Of a DNA stretch of 9,009 nt, positions 1 to 6,321 are shown piece by piece (positions within the stretch are counted from its first letter, which is position 1; every line of letters begins with the position of its first letter). The DNA is from Collinsella sp. (GTDB lineage: Bacteria; Actinomycetota; Coriobacteriia; Coriobacteriales; Coriobacteriaceae): NCBI GenBank assembly GCA_019425045.1, contig JAHYYI010000004.1, forward strand, positions 48,846 through 57,854, in the 5' to 3' direction. The notes beneath the pieces are model-generated. The model was not told where the DNA came from and did no database searches. It saw only the letters and a list, made by a program, of their open reading frames with translations. The position numbers were made by a program, and so were the translations under genes.

Positions 1-55
1 CGGCGACCGCCGGCGACGGCAGCGTCGAGCTGTCGTGGGGCCGCGTGCCCGGCGC
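1..55 (+). repeat. Exact direct repeat, copy 1 (FN3 core, GC-rich)
   Basis: Bases 1-55 are identical to 535-589, an offset of 534 bases, which is exactly two 89-codon FN3 units. The first mismatch is at 56 versus 590. The match may extend further left beyond the window. Near-identity at this level suggests recent duplication or gene conversion among the GC-rich repeats. Confidence 0.95.
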
Positions 56-2399
56 CACCAAGTACGCCGTGGCCTACCGGAACGGGTCCGGCTACCGCAC
101 GCTGACGACCTCCTGCTCCGGTGAGTCCTTCAAGGCCTCCGGGCTGTCCAACGGGACGAGCTACCGATTCCTGGTGCAGGCCTGCGTCTACGGCAGGTGG
201 ACCTCCTTCTCCGACTCCGATCTGGTCTCCGCGACGCCCTCCGACCCGTCGGCGCCCGCCCCCAGGGCGGAGGCGACCGGCGACGGCGAGGTCACCCTGA
301 CCTGGGAGCCCGTCGAGGGCGCCGAGCGCTACGCCGTTGCGGAGGCCTTCTCCAACGGCACCTACGCCACCTTCACCAAGTCCCTCACCGGGACGTCCTA
401 CACCGCCACCGACCTGCCCAACGGCTACGACCACGACTTCCTCGTCCAGGCCTACGTGAACGGCCGCTGGTCCTCCTTCGGCCCCGCCAGCCTCGTGCGC
501 TGCAGGCCGGAGGGGACCGTCAAGCCCGCGCCCGCGGCGACCGCCGGCGACGGCAGCGTCGAGCTGTCGTGGGGCCGCGTGCCCGGCGCGAATCAATATG
601 TAGCTTCGTGTTCGAACGGTAAGTCGTATAGATTGAAATCCCATCAAACTAGCGTTGAAATCAAGGGTTTGAAAAACGGTGAAGAATATACGTTCTATGT
701 TAGGGCGAAGATTTACGATCGTTTGACCGCTCTTGAGGATACTGATTACATCACCTGCATGCCGTACTCTCTTGTTTCTCCTAAGGTTAGCGTTTCTGCT
801 GTTGGCGATGGGACGGTGAGCCTTAAGTGGAATCCAGTTGCCGGTGCATTACGATATGCAATTGCATATAAAACAAATAATGGATACAAGACTGTAGCCT
901 ATGACTGTCTTAATACCGAATTCACCATTAATGGACTTACCAATGGCCAGATGTATTCATTTATTGTTCAGGCTAATATTGATGGTCGCTGGTCTCCTTT
1001 TGGGAGCAAGGACCTTGTTACCGCTATTCCCGAAGATCCTAATGCTCCGAGGCCTCATCTAGAGAAAGCCACGGCGACCTCCTGTGTTCTTTCGTGGAAT
1101 CAGATTCCTGGAGCAGAGAGGTACGCGGTTGCTCTTAAGACTGGAAATAGCTACAAGACGTATTCTCTTGATGTCAAAGATTCCTCGTATCTGGTTTCCG
1201 GCTTGAATCCTGGTAATACTTACCGTTTCCTTGTACAAGCATTTGTAAATGGAAGATGGAGCTCTTCCTCGGACGCATATTTATGTGAAGCCGTTCTTGA
1301 GGACGTTCGTTCCCCTCAAAATGTTAAGGCCACTTGTCCTGGCGATGGAAAAATACAGCTTACTTGGGACTTTGTTCCCAATGCAACGCGATACGCGATT
1401 GCAGAGTATAAGAATGGCTCATATGTAACGTTCACGACTAATTGTTTGAGCACTAGCTATACGGTTTCCGGCCTTACGAATGGACGCAATCACAGGTTTC
1501 TTGTGCAATCTTACGTAGATGGAGCCTGGTCTGCTTACGGTGATGCGCTGCTCGTGGACGCAGTTCCACATGGTGTAATTACTCCTCGTGTAACTGGTAA
1601 AGCTGGGAATCTTTGCGCAAATCTATCATGGAGCAAGGTGTCAGGCGCCACGCGTTATGCTATCGCGGTAAAGACGAATAGTGGCTATAAAACTTATACA
1701 TACAACTGTACTGGCAATTCGTATAGAGTTGAAGGGCTAAACGGTGGACAGACCTATCAGTTTGTCGTTCAGGCTTATCTCGATGGCGTATGGTCGCCTT
1801 TTGATGAAGACGACCTGGTTAGTGTAAAGCCGACGGGCACGAATGACACTGTATTTGGCATTCCGCGCATAACCGTTGTTAATTGGCTGACGAGCCATCA
1901 ATACAATGGCTATTATCTTGGTACTCGATATTCAAGTGGCTTTTCATATCAGACTTGCTTGTATCCTAACGGCGCTCCAGGGCCCGGGGGCTACACCGGT
2001 ATGAACTGCACTGGTTTTGTTGCCCATGTATTTAAATCTCTCGGCGTAAACGTTGATGCAGTCGCAGCCAACAACAACCATACTCCGTGGGGCGCGGGGC
2101 CCGGCGGCGGCGGCTATATCAATGCGTGGCGCTGGTATGGTTATGCAATTGACTCTGGCTGTAAGGTATATCACTTCAATACAGTTGCCGATATGTTGAA
2201 TAGCGGATTGGCTAAGAAGGGCGATGTAATTTTCTTTAAAACAGATGGTTCTATCGATTGCCATATTGGATTTTTCTGGGGAGATAACTCCCATGACAAT
2301 AAGATGTGGCACCAAATTCTGCCTGGCAACCTGATTGGCCCTTGTTTTAATAACGCTAATAAAAGCGAAGTTCGTCAGCAGTGCGTGCTCATCAAATAG
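1..2399 (+). CDS. FN3-repeat cell-wall hydrolase with C-terminal NlpC/P60-like domain (5' partial)
   Basis: The frame starting at base 3 is open to the left edge, so the true start, signal peptide and any N-terminal domain lie outside; the GTG at 45 is internal to a repeat and is not the start. The visible ~798 residues contain seven FN3-like repeats, whose conserved Trp codons fall at 36, 303, 570, 828, 1095, 1365 and 1629 (period 86-90 codons). A C-terminal domain follows from about 1845 to 2399. It has a Cys in MNCTGF (codon 2007), a His in CHIGFF (2262) and a His in MWHQ (2310), fitting the Cys-His-His arrangement of NlpC/P60 peptidoglycan peptidases. The C-terminal catalytic placement is common in that family. 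The probable role is secreted cleavage of wall stem peptides, with the FN3 array as spacer or ligand-binding stalk. Base composition changes abruptly at 589/590 inside repeat 3. FN3 identity is confident; the peptidase call is moderately confident. Confidence 0.82.
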   Translation, partial: ATAGDGSVELSWGRVPGATKYAVAYRNGSGYRTLTTSCSGESFKASGLSNGTSYRFLVQACVYGRWTSFSDSDLVSATPSDPSAPAPRAEATGDGEVTLTWEPVEGAERYAVAEAFSNGTYATFTKSLTGTSYTATDLPNGYDHDFLVQAYVNGRWSSFGPASLVRCRPEGTVKPAPAATAGDGSVELSWGRVPGANQYVASCSNGKSYRLKSHQTSVEIKGLKNGEEYTFYVRAKIYDRLTALEDTDYITCMPYSLVSPKVSVSAVGDGTVSLKWNPVAGALRYAIAYKTNNGYKTVAYDCLNTEFTINGLTNGQMYSFIVQANIDGRWSPFGSKDLVTAIPEDPNAPRPHLEKATATSCVLSWNQIPGAERYAVALKTGNSYKTYSLDVKDSSYLVSGLNPGNTYRFLVQAFVNGRWSSSSDAYLCEAVLEDVRSPQNVKATCPGDGKIQLTWDFVPNATRYAIAEYKNGSYVTFTTNCLSTSYTVSGLTNGRNHRFLVQSYVDGAWSAYGDALLVDAVPHGVITPRVTGKAGNLCANLSWSKVSGATRYAIAVKTNSGYKTYTYNCTGNSYRVEGLNGGQTYQFVVQAYLDGVWSPFDEDDLVSVKPTGTNDTVFGIPRITVVNWLTSHQYNGYYLGTRYSSGFSYQTCLYPNGAPGPGGYTGMNCTGFVAHVFKSLGVNVDAVAANNNHTPWGAGPGGGGYINAWRWYGYAIDSGCKVYHFNTVADMLNSGLAKKGDVIFFKTDGSIDCHIGFFWGDNSHDNKMWHQILPGNLIGPCFNNANKSEVRQQCVLIK
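535..589 (+). repeat. Exact direct repeat, copy 2, ending at a sharp GC shift
   Basis: This is the second copy of the 55-base repeat at 1-55. Identity ends at base 589, and from 590 the same reading frame continues in AT-richer codons (AAT CAA TAT GTA and onward). The end of the exact repeat therefore coincides with the composition boundary, as expected for a recombination crossover or for a repeat-driven assembly join. Confidence 0.95.
586..594. other. Left composition junction (GC-rich to AT-richer)
   Basis: By hand count the line 301-360 is 44/60 G+C (73%) and the line 841-900 is 22/60 (37%). The change occurs within a few bases of 589/590, inside FN3 repeat 3, right after the conserved V-P-G-A motif. 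The reading frame is maintained across it. I interpret it as the left boundary of an acquired or exchanged segment. Confidence 0.8.
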
Positions 2400-2435
2400 G
2401 CCCGGCGTTCGTTTGATGATTGCCTTCACTATGAT

Positions 2436-2464
2436 TTGACGGTTGGCTTAATCGAATGCATCAT
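2436..2464 (+). promoter_or_regulatory. Weak candidate sigma70-type promoter for the sugar operon
   Basis: TTGACG at 2436-2441 matches a -35 box well. After 17 bases CATCAT at 2459-2464 matches the -10 consensus at four of six positions. It lies in the 98-base gap between the peptidase gene and the first operon gene. No clear hairpin terminator is visible in this gap, so read-through from upstream is also possible. Confidence 0.25.
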
Positions 2465-2497
2465 GAGTAAGTTATTAAACTCAATCTAAGGCTAGTT

Positions 2498-3427
2498 ATG
2501 GATTTCTCTGTTGTAATTCCAGTTTATGGTTGTAAAGAGGCGCTGCCCGAACTGCATAAGCGAATCGTTGATGTTTTTGAAAAGATGGAGGCGTCTTTCG
2601 AGCTCGTTCTTGTTGACGACCACGATCCATATGATTCGTGGTCTGTTGTGCAGTCGATATGCGACGCTGATGAACGTGTGTATGGAATCAAGCTTGCTCG
2701 TAATTTTGGCCAAATTCGTGCGATCACTGCGGGTCTTGACTGTTGCCATGGTGATTGGGTTGTCGTAATGGATTGCGACCTCCAGGATAGGCCTGAGGCC
2801 ATTCCCCAGCTCTATAATAAAGCTCTGGAGGGCTTCGATGTCGTTTTTGCAAAAAGGGTAGAGCGAAAAGATAGCGCTTTGACCATGGCGTTGTCTCGAG
2901 CTTTTTATAAAGTGTATGAGTATTTTACTGACGGTAGTTATGATCCTTCACTTTGCAACTTCAGTATTGCTCGTCGCGCGGTAATTTCTCAGTATTGTTC
3001 AATGCGTGAACATAACCGTGGATACACGATGTTTATTAAGTGGCTTGGGTTTAGGCAAACTGCGATAGAGATAGTTGGCGATGAACGCTTTGCTGGTGAG
3101 TCTTCCTATAGTTTTAGGAAAAAGCTTAATATGGCGTTTGAGCTTATTACCGCCCAGTCTAATAAGCCTTTGAAATTTGCGGTTAACGTTGGCTTTGCAA
3201 TGTCCTTCGTTGCCTTGCTTGTTCTAATTGCAGCGATAGTTCAAAAAATCTGTGTTCCAGGAATTCAAGTTGGATGGACTAGCCTTCTTTGTTCCATCTT
3301 TTTTATGGGTGGTCTCATTTTGTCTGCAATTGGAATCGTTGGACTGTACGTCGGCAATATTTTTACTGAGGTTAAAAATAGACCTCTGTATGTGATTGAA
3401 AAAGAGTGCAATGGAAAGGATGAGTAA
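2498..3427 (+). CDS. GT2 polyprenyl-phosphate glycosyltransferase (GtrB/ArnC-like), membrane anchored
   Basis: This 309-residue protein opens with FSVVIPVYG, the start of a GT-A fold. It has the pair DD (40-41), the nucleotide/metal-binding motif D92-C-D94 in MDCDLQDRPE, and a GESSYSFRKK segment near 200-209 like the G-x-S-K-Y-motif of GtrB/DPM1-type enzymes. Two hydrophobic helices at about 228-249 and 261-288 and a terminal NRPLYVI follow, as in GtrB/ArnC relatives of about this length. These enzymes transfer a sugar from a nucleotide donor to undecaprenyl phosphate at the inner membrane face. The ATG at 2498 has TAAGG at 2487-2491 six bases upstream. It is the first gene of the operon; the next gene starts 3 bases after its stop. 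The family call is strong; the transferred sugar (dTDP-Fuc4N or a derivative) is inferred only from the neighbours. Confidence 0.88.
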   Translation: MDFSVVIPVYGCKEALPELHKRIVDVFEKMEASFELVLVDDHDPYDSWSVVQSICDADERVYGIKLARNFGQIRAITAGLDCCHGDWVVVMDCDLQDRPEAIPQLYNKALEGFDVVFAKRVERKDSALTMALSRAFYKVYEYFTDGSYDPSLCNFSIARRAVISQYCSMREHNRGYTMFIKWLGFRQTAIEIVGDERFAGESSYSFRKKLNMAFELITAQSNKPLKFAVNVGFAMSFVALLVLIAAIVQKICVPGIQVGWTSLLCSIFFMGGLILSAIGIVGLYVGNIFTEVKNRPLYVIEKECNGKDE

Positions 3428-3430
3428 GCT

Positions 3431-4453
3431 ATGGTAATTGTTATTGGAGCAACCAGTTTTATCGGTATGTATACCGTTGACGAGCTTGTCAAATCAGGCA
3501 AACAAGTTATTGCTACCGGTAGGAATGAACGACTTCGTCCTTTCCTTGAAGACATGGGTGCCGAGTTTATTAGTCTCGATATTACTAAGCCTGAAGATTT
3601 TTCAAAACTCCCTGCTGATAACGTCGAGGGCGTAATTCTTCTAGCTGGTTTGCTTCCTGCCAATGCAACTGCTGATTTGGTTAACGAAGAGAATGCCATC
3701 GATTACGTTAGAGTGAATACTATGGGCACAGTGAACGTGCTCGAGTATTGCAGGACGAATGGCATCAAGAAGATAATTTCCGCCACTACTTATGGTGATG
3801 TCTCTGGGGCATGGAGAAAGGACTATGCCATTACTGAGGATGAGCCCAGGAATTTCTCCTTTACTGGTGACCACGCTGTCTATACCATCACGAAGAATGC
3901 TGCCAACGATTTGATTGAGTATTATTCGCAGCAACATGGTCTTCAGGGGGCAGTGTTCCGTTTTCCTCCGGTTTACGGCGTTGGACCTCATGGCACAATC
4001 TTAGTTGATGGTAAGCCGTACAAGTCTGCTATCCAAGTCTGGATCGAAAAGGCCGCGTCCGGACAGAACCTTGAGATATGGGGAGACCCTCATATCTCAA
4101 GAGACATTATCTATGTGAAGGATGTTGCTCGGGCATATCGAATGGCTTTGGAAAGCGATTCAACGCATGGGCTTTATAACATGACAAGCGGGGTTCCTTT
4201 GGAGCTTGAAGATCAGGCTCGTGCAGTTATCGAGGTATTTGGCGACAGCTCTAAATCGAAAATCGTTTACAGGCCGGAGCTCAAGAACAACACCCCTTCA
4301 TTTTTGTTCGATATGAGTAAGGCTGAGCGTGATTTCGGTTTTGTTCCAGCTTATAGAGACTATTATTCGATGATGCTCGATTATAAGGCTGAGATGGAAA
4401 GCGGCCGCTGGAATGATTTCGAAAAGAACTCTTCGGCCAATTGGGAGAAGTAA
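3431..4453 (+). CDS. NAD-dependent epimerase/dehydratase (extended SDR, GalE-like)
   Basis: This 340-residue Rossmann-fold protein has the N-terminal dinucleotide motif GATSFIG (residues 6-12), a Ser/Thr-rich SATTYGD (117-123) supplying the catalytic Thr, and the Y151-T-I-T-K155 catalytic pair. RFPPVYGVGPHG and IWGDPHISRDIIYVKDVARAY are typical of nucleotide-sugar extended SDRs. It lacks the T-D-E active-site triad of RmlB-type 4,6-dehydratases, so it is more likely an epimerase or reductase acting on a nucleotide sugar or a lipid-linked sugar. The ATG at 3431 follows AAGGA at about 3416-3420, which lies inside the end of the preceding gene. It sits between the GT2 and ATP-grasp genes with gaps of 3 and 2 bases, so translation is probably coupled. 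Fold confidence is high; the exact reaction is unknown. Confidence 0.85.
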   Translation: MVIVIGATSFIGMYTVDELVKSGKQVIATGRNERLRPFLEDMGAEFISLDITKPEDFSKLPADNVEGVILLAGLLPANATADLVNEENAIDYVRVNTMGTVNVLEYCRTNGIKKIISATTYGDVSGAWRKDYAITEDEPRNFSFTGDHAVYTITKNAANDLIEYYSQQHGLQGAVFRFPPVYGVGPHGTILVDGKPYKSAIQVWIEKAASGQNLEIWGDPHISRDIIYVKDVARAYRMALESDSTHGLYNMTSGVPLELEDQARAVIEVFGDSSKSKIVYRPELKNNTPSFLFDMSKAERDFGFVPAYRDYYSMMLDYKAEMESGRWNDFEKNSSANWEK

Positions 4454-4455
4454 AG

Positions 4456-5604
4456 ATGTCGAAAAAGCTCGCTATTATCGGTGCGTCTGATTTTCAAAAT
4501 CCATTGATTCTTAAGGCCAAACAACTTGGCTTCGAAACGCATGTCTTCGCATGGGAATGCGGCGATATTGGCGAGCGCACTGCTGACTATTTCTATCCTA
4601 TTAGTATTACCGAAATCGATCAAATTGCTGAGAAGTGTAGCTCTATCGGTATTGACGGCATTTGTTCTATCGGTACGGATCTCGGCAACATTACTGTTTC
4701 TAAGGTTGCCGACAAGCTCGGTCTGTGTGCCAATTCAGTTGACTGCATCGACGTATCCACAAATAAGCACTTAATGCGTGAAGCCTTTTTCAAAAATGGA
4801 GACCCTTCTCCTAAAAGCTACCAGGTGACCGACCTTACTGATATTGATGGTTTAGATCTCACTTATCCAATAATCGTAAAGCCTGTTGACAGGTCTGGTA
4901 GTCGTTGCATCACTAAGCTTCAGTCTTCAGAAGGACTTGAGGATGCCGTCCGCGCTGCAATCAATGTTTCCTTTTCTAAGGCATGTGTCGTTGAAGAGTT
5001 TTTTACTGGCATTGAATTTAGTGTTGAATTTGTTTCTTGGAAAGGTGAGCATCACTTTCTTGCACTGACGAGGAAATACACAACTGGAGCTCCGCATTTC
5101 ATTGAAACTGGTCACTTACAGCCTGCACCCGTTTCAGATTCTTTACGTTCCAAAATCATTGAAGTTGTTTCTCACGCCCTAGATTCTTTGGGAGTTGAAT
5201 TCGGCGCTTCTCATTCAGAGATTTTGGTTAATGAGAATGAGGATATTCGTATTGTCGAAATTGGTAGCCGCATGGGTGGCGACTGTATCGGCAGCGATCT
5301 CGTGGAACTCTCAACGGGAGTTGATTTCTTGGGTGCAGTAATTTCTGTTGCTACTGGGCGTGAGCCCGACCTGAGTGTCTCTGAGCATCCTGAATGCGCC
5401 ATGATTCGATTTATTTTTGATGGCGAAGACTTAGCGATGCTTCGACAAGCAGAATGCGATAGGCATGTGAGAGTCGAGCGAAGTTCTGTGGACAATGACA
5501 TGGAGCATGAAATTGTCGATAGCGGCAGCAGATACGGCTTCTATATCCTGACTTCAGATTCGATTGATAATTTGGAAAAGTACTTGCCGAAGCGAGGCGT
5601 ATAG
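4456..5604 (+). CDS. ATP-grasp ligase (carboxylate-amine ligase type)
   Basis: The start chosen is ATG 4456 (MSKKLAIIGAS), preceded by GGGAG at 4443-4447. A TTG at 4441 in the same frame would overlap the previous gene and lacks a good site. The product is 382 residues. An N-terminal pre-ATP-grasp Rossmann-like domain covers about 1-100 (IIGAS, then GICSIGTDLGNI). The ATP-grasp domain follows: IIVKPVDRSGSR (139-150, ATP-binding Lys142), the hinge VVEEFFTGIEFSVE (178-191), and HSEILV plus IVEIGSRMGGD (253-276), carrying the metal-binding acidic residues and the Arg/Gly loop. This layout matches ATP-grasp enzymes that join a carboxylate to an amine through an acyl phosphate, such as dipeptide or aminoacyl ligases. 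Next to an aminosugar transaminase, acylation of the sugar amine is a reasonable inference. The substrate cannot be read from sequence. Confidence 0.85.
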   Translation: MSKKLAIIGASDFQNPLILKAKQLGFETHVFAWECGDIGERTADYFYPISITEIDQIAEKCSSIGIDGICSIGTDLGNITVSKVADKLGLCANSVDCIDVSTNKHLMREAFFKNGDPSPKSYQVTDLTDIDGLDLTYPIIVKPVDRSGSRCITKLQSSEGLEDAVRAAINVSFSKACVVEEFFTGIEFSVEFVSWKGEHHFLALTRKYTTGAPHFIETGHLQPAPVSDSLRSKIIEVVSHALDSLGVEFGASHSEILVNENEDIRIVEIGSRMGGDCIGSDLVELSTGVDFLGAVISVATGREPDLSVSEHPECAMIRFIFDGEDLAMLRQAECDRHVRVERSSVDNDMEHEIVDSGSRYGFYILTSDSIDNLEKYLPKRGV

Positions 5605-5607
5605 AAA

Positions 5608-5958
5608 TTGAAAAATGGACGCGTTTTCTTAGCGCTTCATCTGCTATTGGTTTTGTATTCCTGTAGCGGTATCTTAAGTAAGTTTGCGGCAGGCTATCCT
5701 TTTCTATCTTTCGGTTTTTGTGTCTGCTATGCCGGAATTATCATGCTACTTGGCATTTATGCTATTTGCTGGCAACAAATTATTAAACGACTGCCATTAA
5801 CGACAGCCTATGCCAATCGCGCCGTTACAGTTGTATGGGGCATGGTATGGGGTGTAATTGTCTTTAAGGAGCAGCTTGGCTTTCTTCAGGTTGCCGGAGG
5901 CATTATTGTATTAATTGGCGTGGCTTTGTTTGCCTCTTCAGATTCCGATGCTGCTTAG
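5608..5958 (+). CDS. SMR/EamA-type four-helix membrane protein, putative flippase subunit A
   Basis: This 116-residue protein has four hydrophobic segments at about 6-24, 33-57, 64-86 and 90-110, the size and layout of small multidrug resistance proteins and ArnE/ArnF. The segment PLTTAYANRA (63-72) matches the conserved P-x-x-x-A-Y-A loop and helix 3 of the family, and FKEQL lies before helix 4. The acidic residue that small drug antiporters such as EmrE need in helix 1 (Glu14) is absent, which argues for a lipid-linked sugar flippase role rather than drug export. The start is TTG 5608, three bases after the previous stop, with GAGG at 5594-5597; the next in-frame starts would delete part of helix 1. 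It is paired with a second subunit 12 bases downstream. Confidence 0.8.
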   Translation: MKNGRVFLALHLLLVLYSCSGILSKFAAGYPFLSFGFCVCYAGIIMLLGIYAICWQQIIKRLPLTTAYANRAVTVVWGMVWGVIVFKEQLGFLQVAGGIIVLIGVALFASSDSDAA

Positions 5959-5963
5959 GAGGG
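5957..5963 (+). promoter_or_regulatory. Strong Shine-Dalgarno deciding a GTG start
   Basis: AGGAGGG overlaps the stop codon (5956-5958) of the preceding gene and lies 7 bases before GTG 5971. It is the best ribosome binding site in the operon, and it supports the GTG start of the second SMR-type gene. Confidence 0.75.
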
Positions 5964-5970
5964 AAGTGCT

Positions 5971-6321
5971 GTGGATTTTCGATATGCCTTGCTTCTTCTC
6001 CTCGGTGTTTTTATTAGTGCAATATCTCAAGTAATGCTAAAGAAGGCTGCTCTTAAGACGTATGACAGCAGGGTTCGAGAGTATCTGAACCCTCTAGTGA
6101 TTTGCGCTTACTTCCTTTTCGTTTGTACGACCTTTCTTTCGATTTTTGCTTATAAAGGGATTCCCCTTTCCATGGGTCCGTTGTTGGAAGCCACCAGCTA
6201 CATATATGTGACAATATTCGGTATTACGATTTTTCATGAGAAAATGTCTCGACGGAAGTGGATTTCACTGCTTCTTATTTTGCTTGGTATCGGACTATAT
6301 TCATTTGGAGCTGCTATATGA
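5971..6321 (+). CDS. SMR/EamA-type four-helix membrane protein, putative flippase subunit B
   Basis: This 116-residue protein has hydrophobic segments at about 4-22, 40-60, 66-88 and 97-114. The first helix contains SAISQVMLKKAA, similar to the start of ArnE-like proteins (S-x-x-x-Q-x-x-x-K), and like its partner it has no acidic residue at the EmrE Glu14 position. GIPLSMGPLLEATSYIY corresponds to the conserved loop and helix 3, followed by FHEKMSRRKW before helix 4. The start is GTG 5971 with a strong Shine-Dalgarno sequence. Its stop overlaps the start of wecE by four bases (ATGA at 6318-6321). Two adjacent, non-identical subunits suggest a heterodimer as proposed for ArnE-ArnF, moving a polyprenyl-phosphate sugar across the membrane. 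Confidence 0.8.
   Translation: MDFRYALLLLLGVFISAISQVMLKKAALKTYDSRVREYLNPLVICAYFLFVCTTFLSIFAYKGIPLSMGPLLEATSYIYVTIFGITIFHEKMSRRKWISLLLILLGIGLYSFGAAI

Larger units (their letters stand above)
1..1836 (+). repeat. Array of seven FN3-type protein repeats
   Basis: Seven tandem ~88-codon units share the pattern GDGxVxLxW, then P-G-A-x-x-Y-A-[IV]-A, then S-Y-x-[VI]-x-G-L-x-N-G-x-x-Y-x-F-[LI]-V-Q-A, then DGRWSxF or NGRWSSF. Repeats 1 and 2 and the first third of repeat 3 are written in GC-rich codons; the rest of repeat 3 and repeats 4-7 are AT-richer. Repeat 3 is the least typical: its second half has IYDRLTAL where the others have an NGRW/DGRW motif. Most units carry a Cys near the middle (for example in TTSCSG, YDCLNT, TNCLST, YNCTGN). 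Confidence 0.85.

Noticed and set aside
197..622. Arg/Pro-rich open frame on the + strand
   Set aside because: It is a frame-shifted shadow in the GC-rich part of the FN3 array, with low-complexity composition and no recognisable fold.
1975..2118. GC-rich patches (near 1980-2000 and 2088-2115) as further recombination scars
   Set aside because: They encode Gly/Pro-rich loops (PGPGGYTG and GAGPGGGGY), so amino-acid content alone explains the local G+C.
45..2399. Treating the GTG at 45 as the start of the first protein
   Set aside because: The same frame is open back to base 3 and encodes the preceding conserved part of an FN3 unit, identical to the internal copy at 535-589, so the gene simply enters from the left.
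1944..2429. Long open frame on the - strand over the peptidase domain
   Set aside because: It runs antisense to a well-supported catalytic domain, with no ribosome binding site or family signature seen.
2400..2497. Terminator or small RNA between the peptidase gene and the operon
   Set aside because: I see no stable hairpin followed by a T tract, and no structured element, in these 98 bases.
6258..6317. Upstream in-frame start (6258) for wecE
   Set aside because: It would overlap the SMR-type gene by 64 bases and add residues absent from WecE; ATG 6318 matches the family N-terminus and has GGAG upstream.
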